The position numbers were made by a program, and so were the translations under genes. From positions 1 through 64,000 of the forward strand of contig JAIBCL010000022.1 of assembly GCA_019694165.1 (NCBI GenBank): a stretch of 64,000 nucleotides of DNA. The letters run 5' to 3'. Within the stretch, counting starts at the first letter, position 1; each line of letters opens with the position of its first letter. This DNA comes from Verrucomicrobiaceae bacterium (GTDB lineage Bacteria; Verrucomicrobiota; Verrucomicrobiia; Verrucomicrobiales; Verrucomicrobiaceae). Shown here piece by piece: positions 52,532 to 61,369 of this stretch. The notes under the pieces are model-generated. The model was given only the letters and a program-made list of their open reading frames with translations. It searched no databases and was not told where the DNA came from.

Positions 52532-52978
52532 ATGACCTACCAGATCGTTCCTCTCATCAGTTCCGGCACCGCCGGTCCCCTTGGTGTCCTCCACCTGCCG
52601 CGCCTGTGGCTGAAGGCATCGCTCGAAGCACGCGGCATGTTGCATCCGGACTATCCGGGCTGTGGCAAGGGCTACGACCAGATGACACTCGACGCGCTCG
52701 GCATCAAGACCGAGGACTTCCTCGCCTTCATCAAGGACAAGCGCCCCAGCTACACTCAGCTCGAGGCTTGGGTAAAGGCATATCCCGGCGTGAAGCTGAC
52801 GAAGGCCGACATCTACAAGCACAACCAGTCCATCACCGGCTACATCCACGGTGACGACGTGCGCAAGGGCATCCTCTCCGCCGCCGGCCTGCCCGACGAC
52901 GGCTCCGTGAATCCCGGCGCGGTCGATCTCAACAACATCGACGACTGGACGACCTACTGGAACCACAAGCTCAAATAG
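52532..52978 (+). CDS. DUF5069 domain protein
   Basis: The 148-residue cytoplasmic protein shows LPRLWLKASLEA, GKGYDQMTLDALGI and VNPGAVDLNNIDDW, resembling DUF5069 proteins, whose function is unknown. The start at 52532 fits the family; the frame runs back to 52445. It is monocistronic, ended by a strong terminator, and divergent from the DUF6605 gene. Confidence 0.8.
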   Translation: MTYQIVPLISSGTAGPLGVLHLPRLWLKASLEARGMLHPDYPGCGKGYDQMTLDALGIKTEDFLAFIKDKRPSYTQLEAWVKAYPGVKLTKADIYKHNQSITGYIHGDDVRKGILSAAGLPDDGSVNPGAVDLNNIDDWTTYWNHKLK

Positions 52979-53020
52979 GCGCGCGCGGCATCACCGTCGC
53001 ATCACCACACATCACCACGG

Positions 53021-53051
53021 GAGGCGGCAGCGATGCCGCCTCTTCTTTTTT
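53021..53051 (+). terminator. strong rho-independent terminator after DUF5069
   Basis: A 9-bp perfect stem (GAGGCGGCA at 53021-53029, complement at 53034-53042) with the four-base loop GCGA is followed by TTCTTTTTT. This is one of the clearest terminators in the window. Confidence 0.9.
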
Positions 53052-53158
53052 GCCCATGGCGGCGACTTCCGCAGCCCGAAACCTTGCCGGAGCCACTCGC
53101 ACTTGAAGACAAGTCCATTGCGTCCTAGAGATCGCCGCACCCGAAACGTCGCCGCCCG

Positions 53159-53932
53159 ATGCCCTTCCCGCTCTCCATCGCCATCACCGCGCTCAACGAG
53201 GAGGCAAACCTCGCCCGTTGCCTGAAGAGCGCGGCAGGCCTCGCCGCGGAAATCGTCGTGGTGGATTCGGGATCGACCGACCGCACGCTGGACATCGCGC
53301 GCGAGTTCGGGGCACGCGCGGTGCATCAGGACTGGCTCGGCCACAGCCGGCAGAAGCAGGTGGCGCTGGATCATTGCACACAGGAATGGGTGCTCGTTCT
53401 CGATTGCGACGAGGAGCTTTCCCCGCAGTTGCGTGCGTCAGTCACGGCGTTCCTCGAAGGCTCCCTGGCGAAAGAACACGACGGCGCGTGGTGCAGCCGG
53501 AAGGTGTGGTTCCTCGGGCGCTGGATCACGCACGGCGACTGGTATCCCGACCGGAAGCTCCGCCTCGTGCGCCGCGCCAAGGCGCGCATGAGCGGCGATG
53601 ATGCACACGATGCAGTCGAGGTGAGCGGTGCGACAACGCTGCTCGCGGGAGACCTGCATCACTACTCCTTCCCCTCGATCAACCGCTACATCGAGAAGAT
53701 CAACGGCTTCGCCGACCTGTTCCTGCAGAAGCAGAAGGCCGCCGGCGTGCGGTGGTCTCTCACCGCGAATGTGGCGCGTCCCGCGTGGCGCTTCTTCCGC
53801 GCCTATGTGCTGCGACGCGGATTCCTCGACGGCTTTCCCGGTTTGTGGATTGCCGTGGCCACGGCGTTCTTTGCGTTCGTGCGATACAGCCGGAAATACG
53901 AAGACGAGGCGGAGGTGAGCACTCGTCCATGA
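53159..53932 (+). CDS. GT2 glycosyltransferase (LPS core, WaaE/KdtX-like)
   Basis: The 257-residue product has ITALNEEANLARCL, EIVVVDSGSTDRT, the GHSRQKQVALD segment and a LVLDCDEEL acidic motif, matching the WaaE/KdtX beta-glucosyltransferases that add a glucose to the LPS inner core. A C-terminal hydrophobic and basic stretch probably binds the membrane. It overlaps the next gene by four bases (ATGA), so the two act together. Confidence 0.88.
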   Translation: MPFPLSIAITALNEEANLARCLKSAAGLAAEIVVVDSGSTDRTLDIAREFGARAVHQDWLGHSRQKQVALDHCTQEWVLVLDCDEELSPQLRASVTAFLEGSLAKEHDGAWCSRKVWFLGRWITHGDWYPDRKLRLVRRAKARMSGDDAHDAVEVSGATTLLAGDLHHYSFPSINRYIEKINGFADLFLQKQKAAGVRWSLTANVARPAWRFFRAYVLRRGFLDGFPGLWIAVATAFFAFVRYSRKYEDEAEVSTRP

Positions 53933-55038
53933 AGCTGGCGCTCATTTATCACCAGTTCATCCGCAGCGGCGGGCTGGAGAACTATCTCATCGAGTTCGCC
54001 ACACGGATGGCGGATGCGGGACATCAACTGGAACTGGTGACGGCGCAGATCGCGCCCGAGGTACAGGCGAAGCTCAACGCACCCGTACACCGCGTGCCGC
54101 AGGTGAGCGGATCGAAGACGCTGGCCATGTGGCAGTTCGCCCGCGGCGCGGCGCGGCTGGCGCACACCCTGCCGGTGGATGTCACCATCGGCTTTGGCCG
54201 CACCTACGCCCATCATCTGCACCGCGCCGGCGGCGGCTGTCACGCCATCTACTCGAGGCTGCTGCCGCCGTGGAAGCGCTTCGCCCTGAAAAATTTGCTC
54301 GAACTCCGGCTTGAAAAGCGGCTCTACACCTCGGGCGAGACGCGGCGCTACATCACGAACTCCGCACGCGTGGCCGCCCAACTGCAGGGCATGTACAAGA
54401 CGCCCGCAGAGCGCTTCACCACCATCCACACCGCGGTGGACACGGACGTCTTCCGTCCTGCGCCGGACCGCGCGGCACATCGTGAGCTGGCGTGCCGGAA
54501 GATGCAGACGGATCCGGCAAAGCCCGTGCTGCTCTTTGTCTCGCTCGGCCACCGTCGGAAGGGTCTCGACGCCCTCCTGGCGGCGATGCGCGAAGTGGAT
54601 GCCACGCTATGGATCGCAGGCCGCAAGCTCGGCCGTTGGTACGAGGCCATGATCCAAAGCCTCGGCATCGCGGCGAAGATCAGGGCCATCCCGGTCACCA
54701 ACAGTCTCATCGACCTCTACCAGGCCGCCGACTGGTTCGTGCACCCCACGCTCTACGACGCGTGCGCAAACACCGTGCTCCAATCCATGGCCTGCGGCCT
54801 GCCTGGCATCATCTCCGTCCAGGACGGCGCCGTGGATCATGTGTGTGACGGCATGAACGGCCTCATGCTTTTTCATCCGCAGGATGTCGCGGAACTGACC
54901 AGCCGGATCCATCACGCGCTGAGCCTGCCGGCGGACGAACGCACGACCATGAGCAACGCCGCACAGGAAACCATGCAGGCCCTCACCTGGGAGCGGCACC
55001 TCTCGGAGTGGGAGGAGGCACTGGCCGCGGTGAAGTGA
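53929..55038 (+). CDS. GT4 glycosyltransferase (LPS core, WaaG-like)
   Basis: The 369-residue protein has the GT-B fold: N-terminal GGLENYLIEFATRM, the LLFVSLGHRRKGLDALL nucleotide-sugar segment and the C-terminal acceptor motif HPTLYDACANTVLQSMACGLPGI with a catalytic-type EX7E variant. It resembles WaaG-type glycosyltransferases of LPS core synthesis. The start overlaps the preceding GT2 stop (ATGA), implying coupled translation. Confidence 0.88.
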   Translation: MKLALIYHQFIRSGGLENYLIEFATRMADAGHQLELVTAQIAPEVQAKLNAPVHRVPQVSGSKTLAMWQFARGAARLAHTLPVDVTIGFGRTYAHHLHRAGGGCHAIYSRLLPPWKRFALKNLLELRLEKRLYTSGETRRYITNSARVAAQLQGMYKTPAERFTTIHTAVDTDVFRPAPDRAAHRELACRKMQTDPAKPVLLFVSLGHRRKGLDALLAAMREVDATLWIAGRKLGRWYEAMIQSLGIAAKIRAIPVTNSLIDLYQAADWFVHPTLYDACANTVLQSMACGLPGIISVQDGAVDHVCDGMNGLMLFHPQDVAELTSRIHHALSLPADERTTMSNAAQETMQALTWERHLSEWEEALAAVK

Positions 55039-55040
55039 AC

Positions 55041-55097
55041 GAGCGCGGCGGGACGAGCGGTGGGCGTCCTGGTCCCCGCTCCCTGGCGCGCTCTTTT
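55041..55097 (+). terminator. possible terminator between convergent GT4 and pdxA
   Basis: GAGCGCG at 55041-55047 pairs with CGCGCTC at 55087-55093 followed by TTTT, with an inner AGCGG/CCGCT pair making a branched stem. It overlaps the start of the pdxA 3' region only beyond 55102. Moderate evidence. Confidence 0.4.
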
Positions 55098-55101
55098 CCC
55101 A

Positions 55102-56100
55102 TCAGATCGCGCACATCCTCGCGGCCAGCTTGACTGCTTCAAAGAGGCTGCGCCCGTTTGCCTTGCCCTGCCAGGCGATGTCACACGCCGTGCCATGATC
55201 CACGCTCGTGCGCGGGACAGGCAGGCCGAGAGTAGTGTTCACCGCCGTGTCAAAGGCCAGCGCCTTGAGCGGGATGAGGCCCTGATCGTGATACATGCAC
55301 ACGTAGGCGTCGATGACGCGGCGCTTTGCCGCGATGAAGGCCGTGTCCGGAGGCAGCGGCCCCTCGACGGTGATGCTCTTCGCACGCGCGGCCTCGATGG
55401 CGGGAAGGATGACCCTCTCCTCCTCGCCTTCGCCGAACAGGCCATGCTCTCCCGCATGCGGATTGAGACCGAGCACGGCCAGCCGCGGCTTCCGTCCGCG
55501 CACACGCCGGGCGGCGTCGGCGGTGAGTTCGATCACATCGAGGATCCGCTCCTTCGTCAGTGCGGGCACCACGTCCTGATAACCGATGTGCACGGTGACG
55601 AGGCTCACGATCATGTCCTCCGTGAAAAACGTCATGCACGAGCGCTCCGCGGCCATCTTCGAGGCGAACATTTCAGTATGCCCCGGATACGTGATGCCGG
55701 CGGCGTGCAGCGCCTCCTTGTTCAACGGCGCGGTGGCCACCGCCGCCACCTTCCGCGCGAGTGCGGCCTCGATGGTCTTCTCGACGTAGCGATAACCGGC
55801 CGCACCCGTCCTGGCGCTCACAATGCCAGGGACGAAACCCTCCGCGTCAAAACCGAACACATCGAGCACCGCCGGCTCGTCGATGCCGGCGCACTTCTCC
55901 TCCCATTCGATCTCACCGAGAATGCGCTTTGGCGGAGGCAGCCCTGTCTGGCGGGCACACCGGGCCAGCAGCCGCGCATCACCGAAGACGACGGGCGTGG
56001 CGAAGTCACGCACAGTCTCATCCGCCAGCAGGCGGAGACAAATTTCAGGGCCGACCCCGGCGGGGTCGCCCATGGTGACGGCGATGAGTGGCTTCGGCAT
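55102..56100 (-). CDS. pdxA: 4-hydroxythreonine-4-phosphate dehydrogenase
   Basis: The 332-residue product begins PKPLIAVTMGDPAGVGPEI, the PdxA N-terminus, has PLNKEAL and the CMYHDQGLIPLKAL segment with metal-ligand histidine, and ends in the usual GTACDIAWQGKA region. PdxA oxidises 4-phosphohydroxy-L-threonine in pyridoxal phosphate synthesis. The start at 56100 follows the family; an alternative ATG lies at 56115. It is 24 bases downstream of the DUF1028 gene on the same strand. Confidence 0.93.
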   Translation of the reverse strand: MPKPLIAVTMGDPAGVGPEICLRLLADETVRDFATPVVFGDARLLARCARQTGLPPPKRILGEIEWEEKCAGIDEPAVLDVFGFDAEGFVPGIVSARTGAAGYRYVEKTIEAALARKVAAVATAPLNKEALHAAGITYPGHTEMFASKMAAERSCMTFFTEDMIVSLVTVHIGYQDVVPALTKERILDVIELTADAARRVRGRKPRLAVLGLNPHAGEHGLFGEGEEERVILPAIEAARAKSITVEGPLPPDTAFIAAKRRVIDAYVCMYHDQGLIPLKALAFDTAVNTTLGLPVPRTSVDHGTACDIAWQGKANGRSLFEAVKLAARMCAI

Positions 56101-56124
56101 GTGAGTGCCGGTCATGCTGACAGG

Positions 56125-56901
56125 TCATCGGCGTTTTTCCAGCCGTGACTGCTTCTGCGCGGGACGATTCCGATGCGCATCGGCGTAGAACGATTTGTGA
56201 ATCCCCAGCAGGCGCGCCAGTTCGTGCGTGGGGTCGGGATGATCCTCGACGCGCAGGTCGATGTAGCGATCACTCGCGCCGCCGTATCCGGCGCCGTCAC
56301 GCGCCACGAGCAACGCCGCCGACTGCCGGCCGCGCCGGTCGCCGCCGGCGTCTTCGCCCGCCTGCAATGCGGCCACCAGCCAGTCTGCCAGCTCGCCGCC
56401 TTCAAGCTTTTGCGCGGATTCAAAAGCCACCGCCATCGCATCGAGCACCTCTTTTCCGGCGAGAATGTTGCCCTGCACCGAGAAGTTCCGTCCGGTTCGG
56501 TGTCCGGCGAAGGCCAGACACTCGTCACCGGTGCGTGCTGCCGGGCGCCCCTTCGCATCGATCACGCCAAACTGCCGGTAGTCACGCCGCTCATCATCCG
56601 CCGGCAGCTCCTGCACGATCTCCTCCGGGCTTTTGCCTTCCTCCAGCAGCCTCAGCGCGCGCGGGCCGTACGTGACATTCGCCGAGGCCTGCGTCGCGAC
56701 CGCTCCGACGTTCGCCTTCGCGAACGGCACCACGCTCCCAACGCCGAAAAACTTGCTCTGCACCGCCACGCCGAGATCCCCCGTGGCCGGATCGAAGGCG
56801 ACAATCGAGTAGGTCGCCACGATGTTTGACGGCTCCCGCGGCGAGGCGCAGCCCGCGATGACAAACGATGCGGTGACGAGGAAGTGGCGGACGGTTCTCA
56901 T
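56125..56901 (-). CDS. DUF1028 Ntn-hydrolase-like lipoprotein
   Basis: The 258-residue protein has a lipoprotein signal (VIAGC) followed by a DUF1028 domain: TYSIVAFDPATGDLGVAVQSKFFGVG and the QASANVTYGPRAL segment with the conserved Asn/Tyr. These proteins are thought to be Ntn-hydrolase relatives that act on peptide or amide bonds; the reaction is unknown. The lipid anchor would place it in the envelope. It precedes pdxA on the same strand. Confidence 0.85.
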   Translation of the reverse strand: MRTVRHFLVTASFVIAGCASPREPSNIVATYSIVAFDPATGDLGVAVQSKFFGVGSVVPFAKANVGAVATQASANVTYGPRALRLLEEGKSPEEIVQELPADDERRDYRQFGVIDAKGRPAARTGDECLAFAGHRTGRNFSVQGNILAGKEVLDAMAVAFESAQKLEGGELADWLVAALQAGEDAGGDRRGRQSAALLVARDGAGYGGASDRYIDLRVEDHPDPTHELARLLGIHKSFYADAHRNRPAQKQSRLEKRR

Positions 56902-56984
56902 GATTCAGGAAAGTCTGGTGGAAACGAGGGCAGCACCACTTTCTCCGCTTGTTTTTCCCCTGGTGGCGGGTTTCATGCACGACC

Positions 56985-57605
56985 ATGAACCGCGAAGACT
57001 CTTCCCGCCCGTTTTCTTCCTCGATCTGGCTGCCCGTGCTGCTGCTGGGCGCCGGCCTCGCCTTTCGCGCCGTGAAGCTGCGAATGGGCGCGGGTGATCC
57101 GCTCGGAAATTTCGCACCGTGGATGGCGCTCGCCTTCACCGGTGCCGTCGTCTTTCCCCGCGCGCTGGCGTGGTGGGTGTGGCCGCTGGCTTTGCTGGCG
57201 GTGGATGTCGCCGTGCAGGGATCGGAGACCCTCGCTCATCTGAAGGACACCTGGCTCGTGTACGCTTGCTTCGCGGCCGCTGCGGCGTGGGGCACATCGC
57301 TTCGTCAGCGCATCGGCCTGGCAGGCACGCTGGCGCGTGTGATCGGCTGCTCGCTGGCTTTTTATCTCATCACAAACACCCAGGCATGGCTCGCGATCCC
57401 GGCGTACGAAAAGACCATCGCCGGCTGGCTGCAGGCGCTGACCACGGGCGTGCCGGGCTTTCCGCCGACGCTGCTTTTCCTGCGCAACTCGCTCGTGAGC
57501 GACCTCGGTTTCAGTCTCGCGCTGCTCCTGGCCTACAACACCGAGGCGTTGATCCGGCGCTTTGAGACCATTCCGCTCGTTCGTCGCGCCGCACTGGCGG
57601 CATGA
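56985..57605 (+). CDS. DUF6580-like membrane protein
   Basis: The 206-residue product has five or six membrane helices and conserved-looking segments such as FAPWMALAFTGAVVFP and PGFPPTLLFLRNSLVSDLGFS. It resembles the DUF6580 family, proposed to be related to S-components of energy-coupling transporters. No substrate can be read from the sequence. The start at 56985 is chosen from the short polar leader. Confidence 0.75.
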   Translation: MNREDSSRPFSSSIWLPVLLLGAGLAFRAVKLRMGAGDPLGNFAPWMALAFTGAVVFPRALAWWVWPLALLAVDVAVQGSETLAHLKDTWLVYACFAAAAAWGTSLRQRIGLAGTLARVIGCSLAFYLITNTQAWLAIPAYEKTIAGWLQALTTGVPGFPPTLLFLRNSLVSDLGFSLALLLAYNTEALIRRFETIPLVRRAALAA

Positions 57606-57660
57606 AGCGTCGGAACCGGCCGGCGCGTGCACGCAGCAGGCGGAGTTTTGGCGACTGCCG

Positions 57661-58422
57661 CTACGCCCCGCGAACTTCGACGGCCCACTCGCGGACAGCG
57701 CGCAAGGTCTCGCCCGCCACATCCGCTCGCGCCTTGGCGAAAGGCGGGCGAAACCAAGGGAAGCTGCCCAGCAAATCGGGCGTGACGAGCACCTGCCCGT
57801 CACACCGCGAACCAGCACCGATGCCGATGGTGGACATGCTCACCTCCGCCGTGATGCGCGCTGCGACATCGGGCACGATGCTCTCCAGCACCACGGCGCA
57901 CGCGCCGGCCTCGTCGAGCGCGCGAGCGTCGTCGAGCAAAACGGCCGCGCCCTCCTCGGTGCGGCCCTTCTTTTTGTAGCCGCCTTCTTCACGGACACTC
58001 TGTGGCAGCATGCCGATGTGGCCGACAAAAGGGATGCCGGCGGCAATGATGGCGCGCACCTGCCCGATCTTTGAACGTCCGCCTTCGAGCTTCACCGCGT
58101 CCGCGCCTGCCTCGACGAGAAGCCGCGAATTCTTCACGGCTTCCTCCGGCGTGTCGTAGCTGTGAAACGGCAGGTCGGCGATGACCGGCGCGCGCTTCAC
58201 ACCACGGCGCACGGCGCGCGTGTGGTGCAGCATGTCGGCCATCGTCACGCCCGTCGTGTCCGGCAATCCGAGCACCACCATGCCGAGGGAATCGCCCACA
58301 AGGATGAGATCGACGCCGGCTTCGTCGAGCAGTCGCGCCGTCGGATAATCGTAAGCCGTGAGCACGGCCAGTTTCCGGCCGCTTTGTTTTCGCTGCGCGA
58401 GTTCCGAGAGCGATGTCACCAT
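57661..58422 (-). CDS. panB: ketopantoate hydroxymethyltransferase
   Basis: The 253-residue protein has the PanB motifs LTAYDYPTARLLDEAGVD, LVGDSLGMV (metal and ketoacid site), DLPFHSYD, VKLEGG and the GHIGMLPQ segment. It makes ketopantoate for coenzyme A. The stop of folK lies inside its start region (seven-base overlap), so dapB, folK and panB are translated from one message. The start at 58422 fits the family N-terminus better than 58446. Confidence 0.95.
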   Translation of the reverse strand: MVTSLSELAQRKQSGRKLAVLTAYDYPTARLLDEAGVDLILVGDSLGMVVLGLPDTTGVTMADMLHHTRAVRRGVKRAPVIADLPFHSYDTPEEAVKNSRLLVEAGADAVKLEGGRSKIGQVRAIIAAGIPFVGHIGMLPQSVREEGGYKKKGRTEEGAAVLLDDARALDEAGACAVVLESIVPDVAARITAEVSMSTIGIGAGSRCDGQVLVTPDLLGSFPWFRPPFAKARADVAGETLRAVREWAVEVRGA

Positions 58423-58925
58423 GATGCGGCGACACGTTTCACGCACGATGGATCGTCCTGCAAGGCCGCGAGATGCTCCGCTATCGTGCGCGTGTGCCCC
58501 GGCAGCCTCAGGTCAGGCCGGATGTCGGCGAGCGGTTGCAAGACGAAGCGGCGCAGATTCAGCCGCGGGTGCGGGATGATCAGCGCCGGATCATCGCTGA
58601 CGAAGTCGCCGGCATACAGCAGATCGAGATCGAGCGTGCGCGGCGCATTCTTCTCGCGCTGTGCCGGGCGACCAAGCTCTTGTTCAACCGCCGCGAGGTG
58701 CGCGTGCAACTCTTGCGGCGTGCAGCCCGCCTCGATCTCGATCACCGAATTCAAGAATGACTGCGTGACCGGCGCACAATCGACGGGTTCCGTCTCGTAA
58801 ATGCCGCCGCCGGCAACGACACGACATCCAGGCACTCGCTGCGTGAGCAATCGGACACCCCGCCTCAGATTTGCCGCACGGTCTCCGACATTCGAGCCGA
58901 GGGCGATGCCGAATGTTGCACTCAC
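58416..58925 (-). CDS. folK: 2-amino-4-hydroxy-6-hydroxymethyldihydropteridine pyrophosphokinase
   Basis: The 169-residue product starts VSATFGIALGSNVGDR and has the ATP-binding RTLDLDLLYAGD and PHPRLNLRRFVLQPL segments of FolK. It transfers pyrophosphate from ATP to the pterin in folate synthesis. The start is a GTG at 58925 that overlaps the dapB stop codon (GTGA); no ATG is available in the correct region. It overlaps panB by seven bases. Confidence 0.93.
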   Translation of the reverse strand: MSATFGIALGSNVGDRAANLRRGVRLLTQRVPGCRVVAGGGIYETEPVDCAPVTQSFLNSVIEIEAGCTPQELHAHLAAVEQELGRPAQREKNAPRTLDLDLLYAGDFVSDDPALIIPHPRLNLRRFVLQPLADIRPDLRLPGHTRTIAEHLAALQDDPSCVKRVAASW

Positions 58926-59662
58926 TTCAGTCCCAGCACGTCCTGCATGTCGTAAAGGCCCGGCGCTTTGCCCGCGAGCCACGTCGCGGCGCGGACGGCT
59001 CCGCCGGCGAACGTGTCGCGGCTGCTGGCCTTGTGGGTGAGTTCCACGCGCTCGCCGACATTGGCGAAGACGACGGTGTGATCACCCACGACATCCCCGC
59101 CGCGCAGGGCGTGGACGCCGATCTCCTTCGGCGTGCGCGCGCCGACATCGCCGAAGCGGCCGTGGCGGCAGTCCGTGTCGTATTCGAGGCCGCGCACGTC
59201 GGCGAGGATCTCCACCAGCGTGCGTGCAGTGCCGCTGGGCGCGTCCTTTTTCATCCGGTGATGCATTTCCACGACTTCGAGATCGAAGGCCGGGCCGAGC
59301 AGCTCGCACGCCTTGCGCGTGAGCCAGAAGAGCGTGTTCACGCCGACGCTGAAATTCGAGGCGAAGACGACGGGCAGCTTCGTGGCCGCATCGCGGATGA
59401 GCTTCAATTCCTCCGCCGTGTGGCCCGTGGTGCCGATGACCATGCCTTTCTTTTGCTTCAGGCACTCGGCAATGAGTTCGGCGGTGAAAAGATGCGACGT
59501 GAAGTCGATCACGACGTCGCACTTTGCCAGCGCAGCGGGCAGCGGGTCCCCGATGTCGATGGCGGCGCCGAGTTCGGTGCCTTCAGCGGCGTTCGTGGCG
59601 GCGATGACGGCCAGCCCCATGCGGCCCTTGCAGCCAGTGACGAGAATCTTGATCTTGCTCAT
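58922..59662 (-). CDS. dapB: 4-hydroxy-tetrahydrodipicolinate reductase
   Basis: The 246-residue protein has the N-terminal NAD(P) motif VTGCKGRMG, VIDFTSH, VIGTTGH, ASNFSVGVN and the catalytic HHRMKKDAPSGTA stretch of DapB. It makes tetrahydrodipicolinate for lysine and diaminopimelate. The start at 59662 follows the family; the frame extends to 59812. Its stop overlaps the folK GTG, joining three unrelated biosynthetic enzymes into one operon. Confidence 0.96.
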   Translation of the reverse strand: MSKIKILVTGCKGRMGLAVIAATNAAEGTELGAAIDIGDPLPAALAKCDVVIDFTSHLFTAELIAECLKQKKGMVIGTTGHTAEELKLIRDAATKLPVVFASNFSVGVNTLFWLTRKACELLGPAFDLEVVEMHHRMKKDAPSGTARTLVEILADVRGLEYDTDCRHGRFGDVGARTPKEIGVHALRGGDVVGDHTVVFANVGERVELTHKASSRDTFAGGAVRAATWLAGKAPGLYDMQDVLGLK

Positions 59663-59841
59663 AAACGGACGGGACGTAGCCGGGCAGGCCGGGGATTCAA
59701 GGCGCAAGATGCGGCCCCGGGGACTTGCCGTGACGGATGGGAGGGTTGTCTCCTCCATGAGAGGCGTCCTTCTTCGCACCGCGCAAGGCAAAACCTGTTC
59801 CCAACCACGCATTTCGCGCGTAGCATCGCGACCCGTTTCTC

Positions 59842-60621
59842 ATGTCGCTACTCGTTTCGCTGGAACAAAAATTCGGCCGCTTCGCCATCCCGAACCTCGT
59901 GCGCGTGCTCACGCTCTTCCATGTGCTGAACTGGTTCCTCATCCGGTGGTCGCCGGGGTTTCCCGAGAAGCTGATGTTCGTACCCGCGCTGATCCGGCAG
60001 GGCGAGTGGTGGCGGCTGGTGAGTTACCTGGCCCTGCCGGGCGGCAGCAGCATCCTCTGGCTCCTGCTCGGCGTGCCGTTTCTCTGGATGATCAACGACG
60101 GCCTCGAGCAGGCCTGGGGCAGCTTCCGGCTGAATCTTTTCATCCTCGGCGGCGTGGTGTGCACCGCCCTCGGCGGGCTGGTCTCGCCCGAACCCAGCAC
60201 CGGCTGGGCATTGTGGGCCGGGCTGCTGATGGCCTTCGCCGTTTACTTTCCGGACCAGGAGATCCTGCTGTTCCTGATCCTGCCGGTGAGGATCAAATGG
60301 CTGGCCATGCTCACGGCCGCCGGCATCGGTTTCCAATTTCTGGGCGGCACCGGCGCCTTGCGCTGGCACATCCTGTTTTCCTTGCTGCCGTTCCTCGTCA
60401 CCTTCGGTCCTGGATTCGCCAGGCTGATGAAACACCGCGGCGAAGTGAAGGAACGCCGCCAGCGCTTCGAAGCCGCAAGCCGCCGGGAAGAAGCTTGGTT
60501 TCACAAATGCACCATCTGCGGCAAGACCGAGATCGATGACCCTGCGCTGGACTTTCGGACGACGGCCGAAGGTGATGAAGCATGCGACAAGTGCCGCGCG
60601 AAGAAGAAGGATGCGCCGTAG
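59842..60621 (+). CDS. rhomboid-like membrane protein lacking the catalytic serine, with C-terminal zinc ribbon
   Basis: The 259-residue product has about six membrane helices in a rhomboid-like order, with GEWWRLVSYLALPG after helix 1 and FVPALIRQG as a typical leader. The position of the GxSGA serine motif reads GWALWAGL, so the nucleophile is absent; a histidine in GALRWHIL may survive. A soluble tail contains two CxxC pairs (CTICGK, then CDKCRAK), consistent with a zinc ribbon. It is thus a probable pseudoprotease. The start at 59842 precedes the first helix. Confidence 0.7.
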   Translation: MSLLVSLEQKFGRFAIPNLVRVLTLFHVLNWFLIRWSPGFPEKLMFVPALIRQGEWWRLVSYLALPGGSSILWLLLGVPFLWMINDGLEQAWGSFRLNLFILGGVVCTALGGLVSPEPSTGWALWAGLLMAFAVYFPDQEILLFLILPVRIKWLAMLTAAGIGFQFLGGTGALRWHILFSLLPFLVTFGPGFARLMKHRGEVKERRQRFEAASRREEAWFHKCTICGKTEIDDPALDFRTTAEGDEACDKCRAKKKDAP

Positions 60622-60750
60622 GGCGCTTGTGCAAAACGCCGGCAATCTCAAATCCGGCTCCGCACGCACTGACGGGGTGCCCGCGAGTCTGCCGGCAGTG
60701 ACGTGGACGATCTCCGCCACGCCACTGCCGCTCCCGTGCGTCGATGCCGG

Positions 60751-61332
60751 TTATTTTGCCGGCGGCAGCAGCACGGCATCGATCACATGCACGATGCCGT
60801 TCGAAGCCGGCACGGTCGCAATGATGGTGGCACTGTCGTTAAGTTTGATCTTGCCGTCTTTGACGCTGACTTTCACGTTGCCGCTGTTCGCCATGTTCAG
60901 CGTCATGCCGTCACGCAGCATCTCGGGTTTGAAGGTGCTCACGGCCACATGGTATTCGAGGATGTCACGCAGCTTCTCCTTGTTCTCGGGCTTTACGAGC
61001 GTCTCGACCGTCCCTGGCGGCAGCTTGCCAAAAGCGTCGTTGGTAGGTGCGAAGACTGTGAAGGGGCCGGCGTTCGACACCACGTCAAGATACTCGGCCG
61101 CCTTCAGCGCCGCGACGAGGGTGGTGTGGTCCTTGCTGCCGACAGCGATCTTCGGGATGTCGGGCTTCGAATCCTTGTCCACGACGGCGGACTGACCGGC
61201 GGCCGGCGCGGATCCCGCGGATGACGTGGAGGAGGCGGCGGAAGCGGTGGGCTTCGATTGATCGCCGCATTGCGTGCCCAACACGGTGAGCGCGACGGCG
61301 AAGAGGGTGCGGGTGACGGTGGATGGCTTCAT
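60751..61332 (-). CDS. fasciclin-domain lipoprotein
   Basis: The 193-residue protein has a lipobox (LGTQC) and a single FAS1 domain: GPFTVFAPTNDAFGKLP and EYHVAVSTFKPEML, ending in GIVHVIDAVLLPP. FAS1 domains mediate adhesion or interaction with redox partners. It sits 37 bases downstream of nosD on the same strand and is probably part of the nos transcript. Confidence 0.9.
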   Translation of the reverse strand: MKPSTVTRTLFAVALTVLGTQCGDQSKPTASAASSTSSAGSAPAAGQSAVVDKDSKPDIPKIAVGSKDHTTLVAALKAAEYLDVVSNAGPFTVFAPTNDAFGKLPPGTVETLVKPENKEKLRDILEYHVAVSTFKPEMLRDGMTLNMANSGNVKVSVKDGKIKLNDSATIIATVPASNGIVHVIDAVLLPPAK

Positions 61333-61369
61333 GGTTGTCGTATGGTTGAGGTTGAGGACAAGAAACAAT

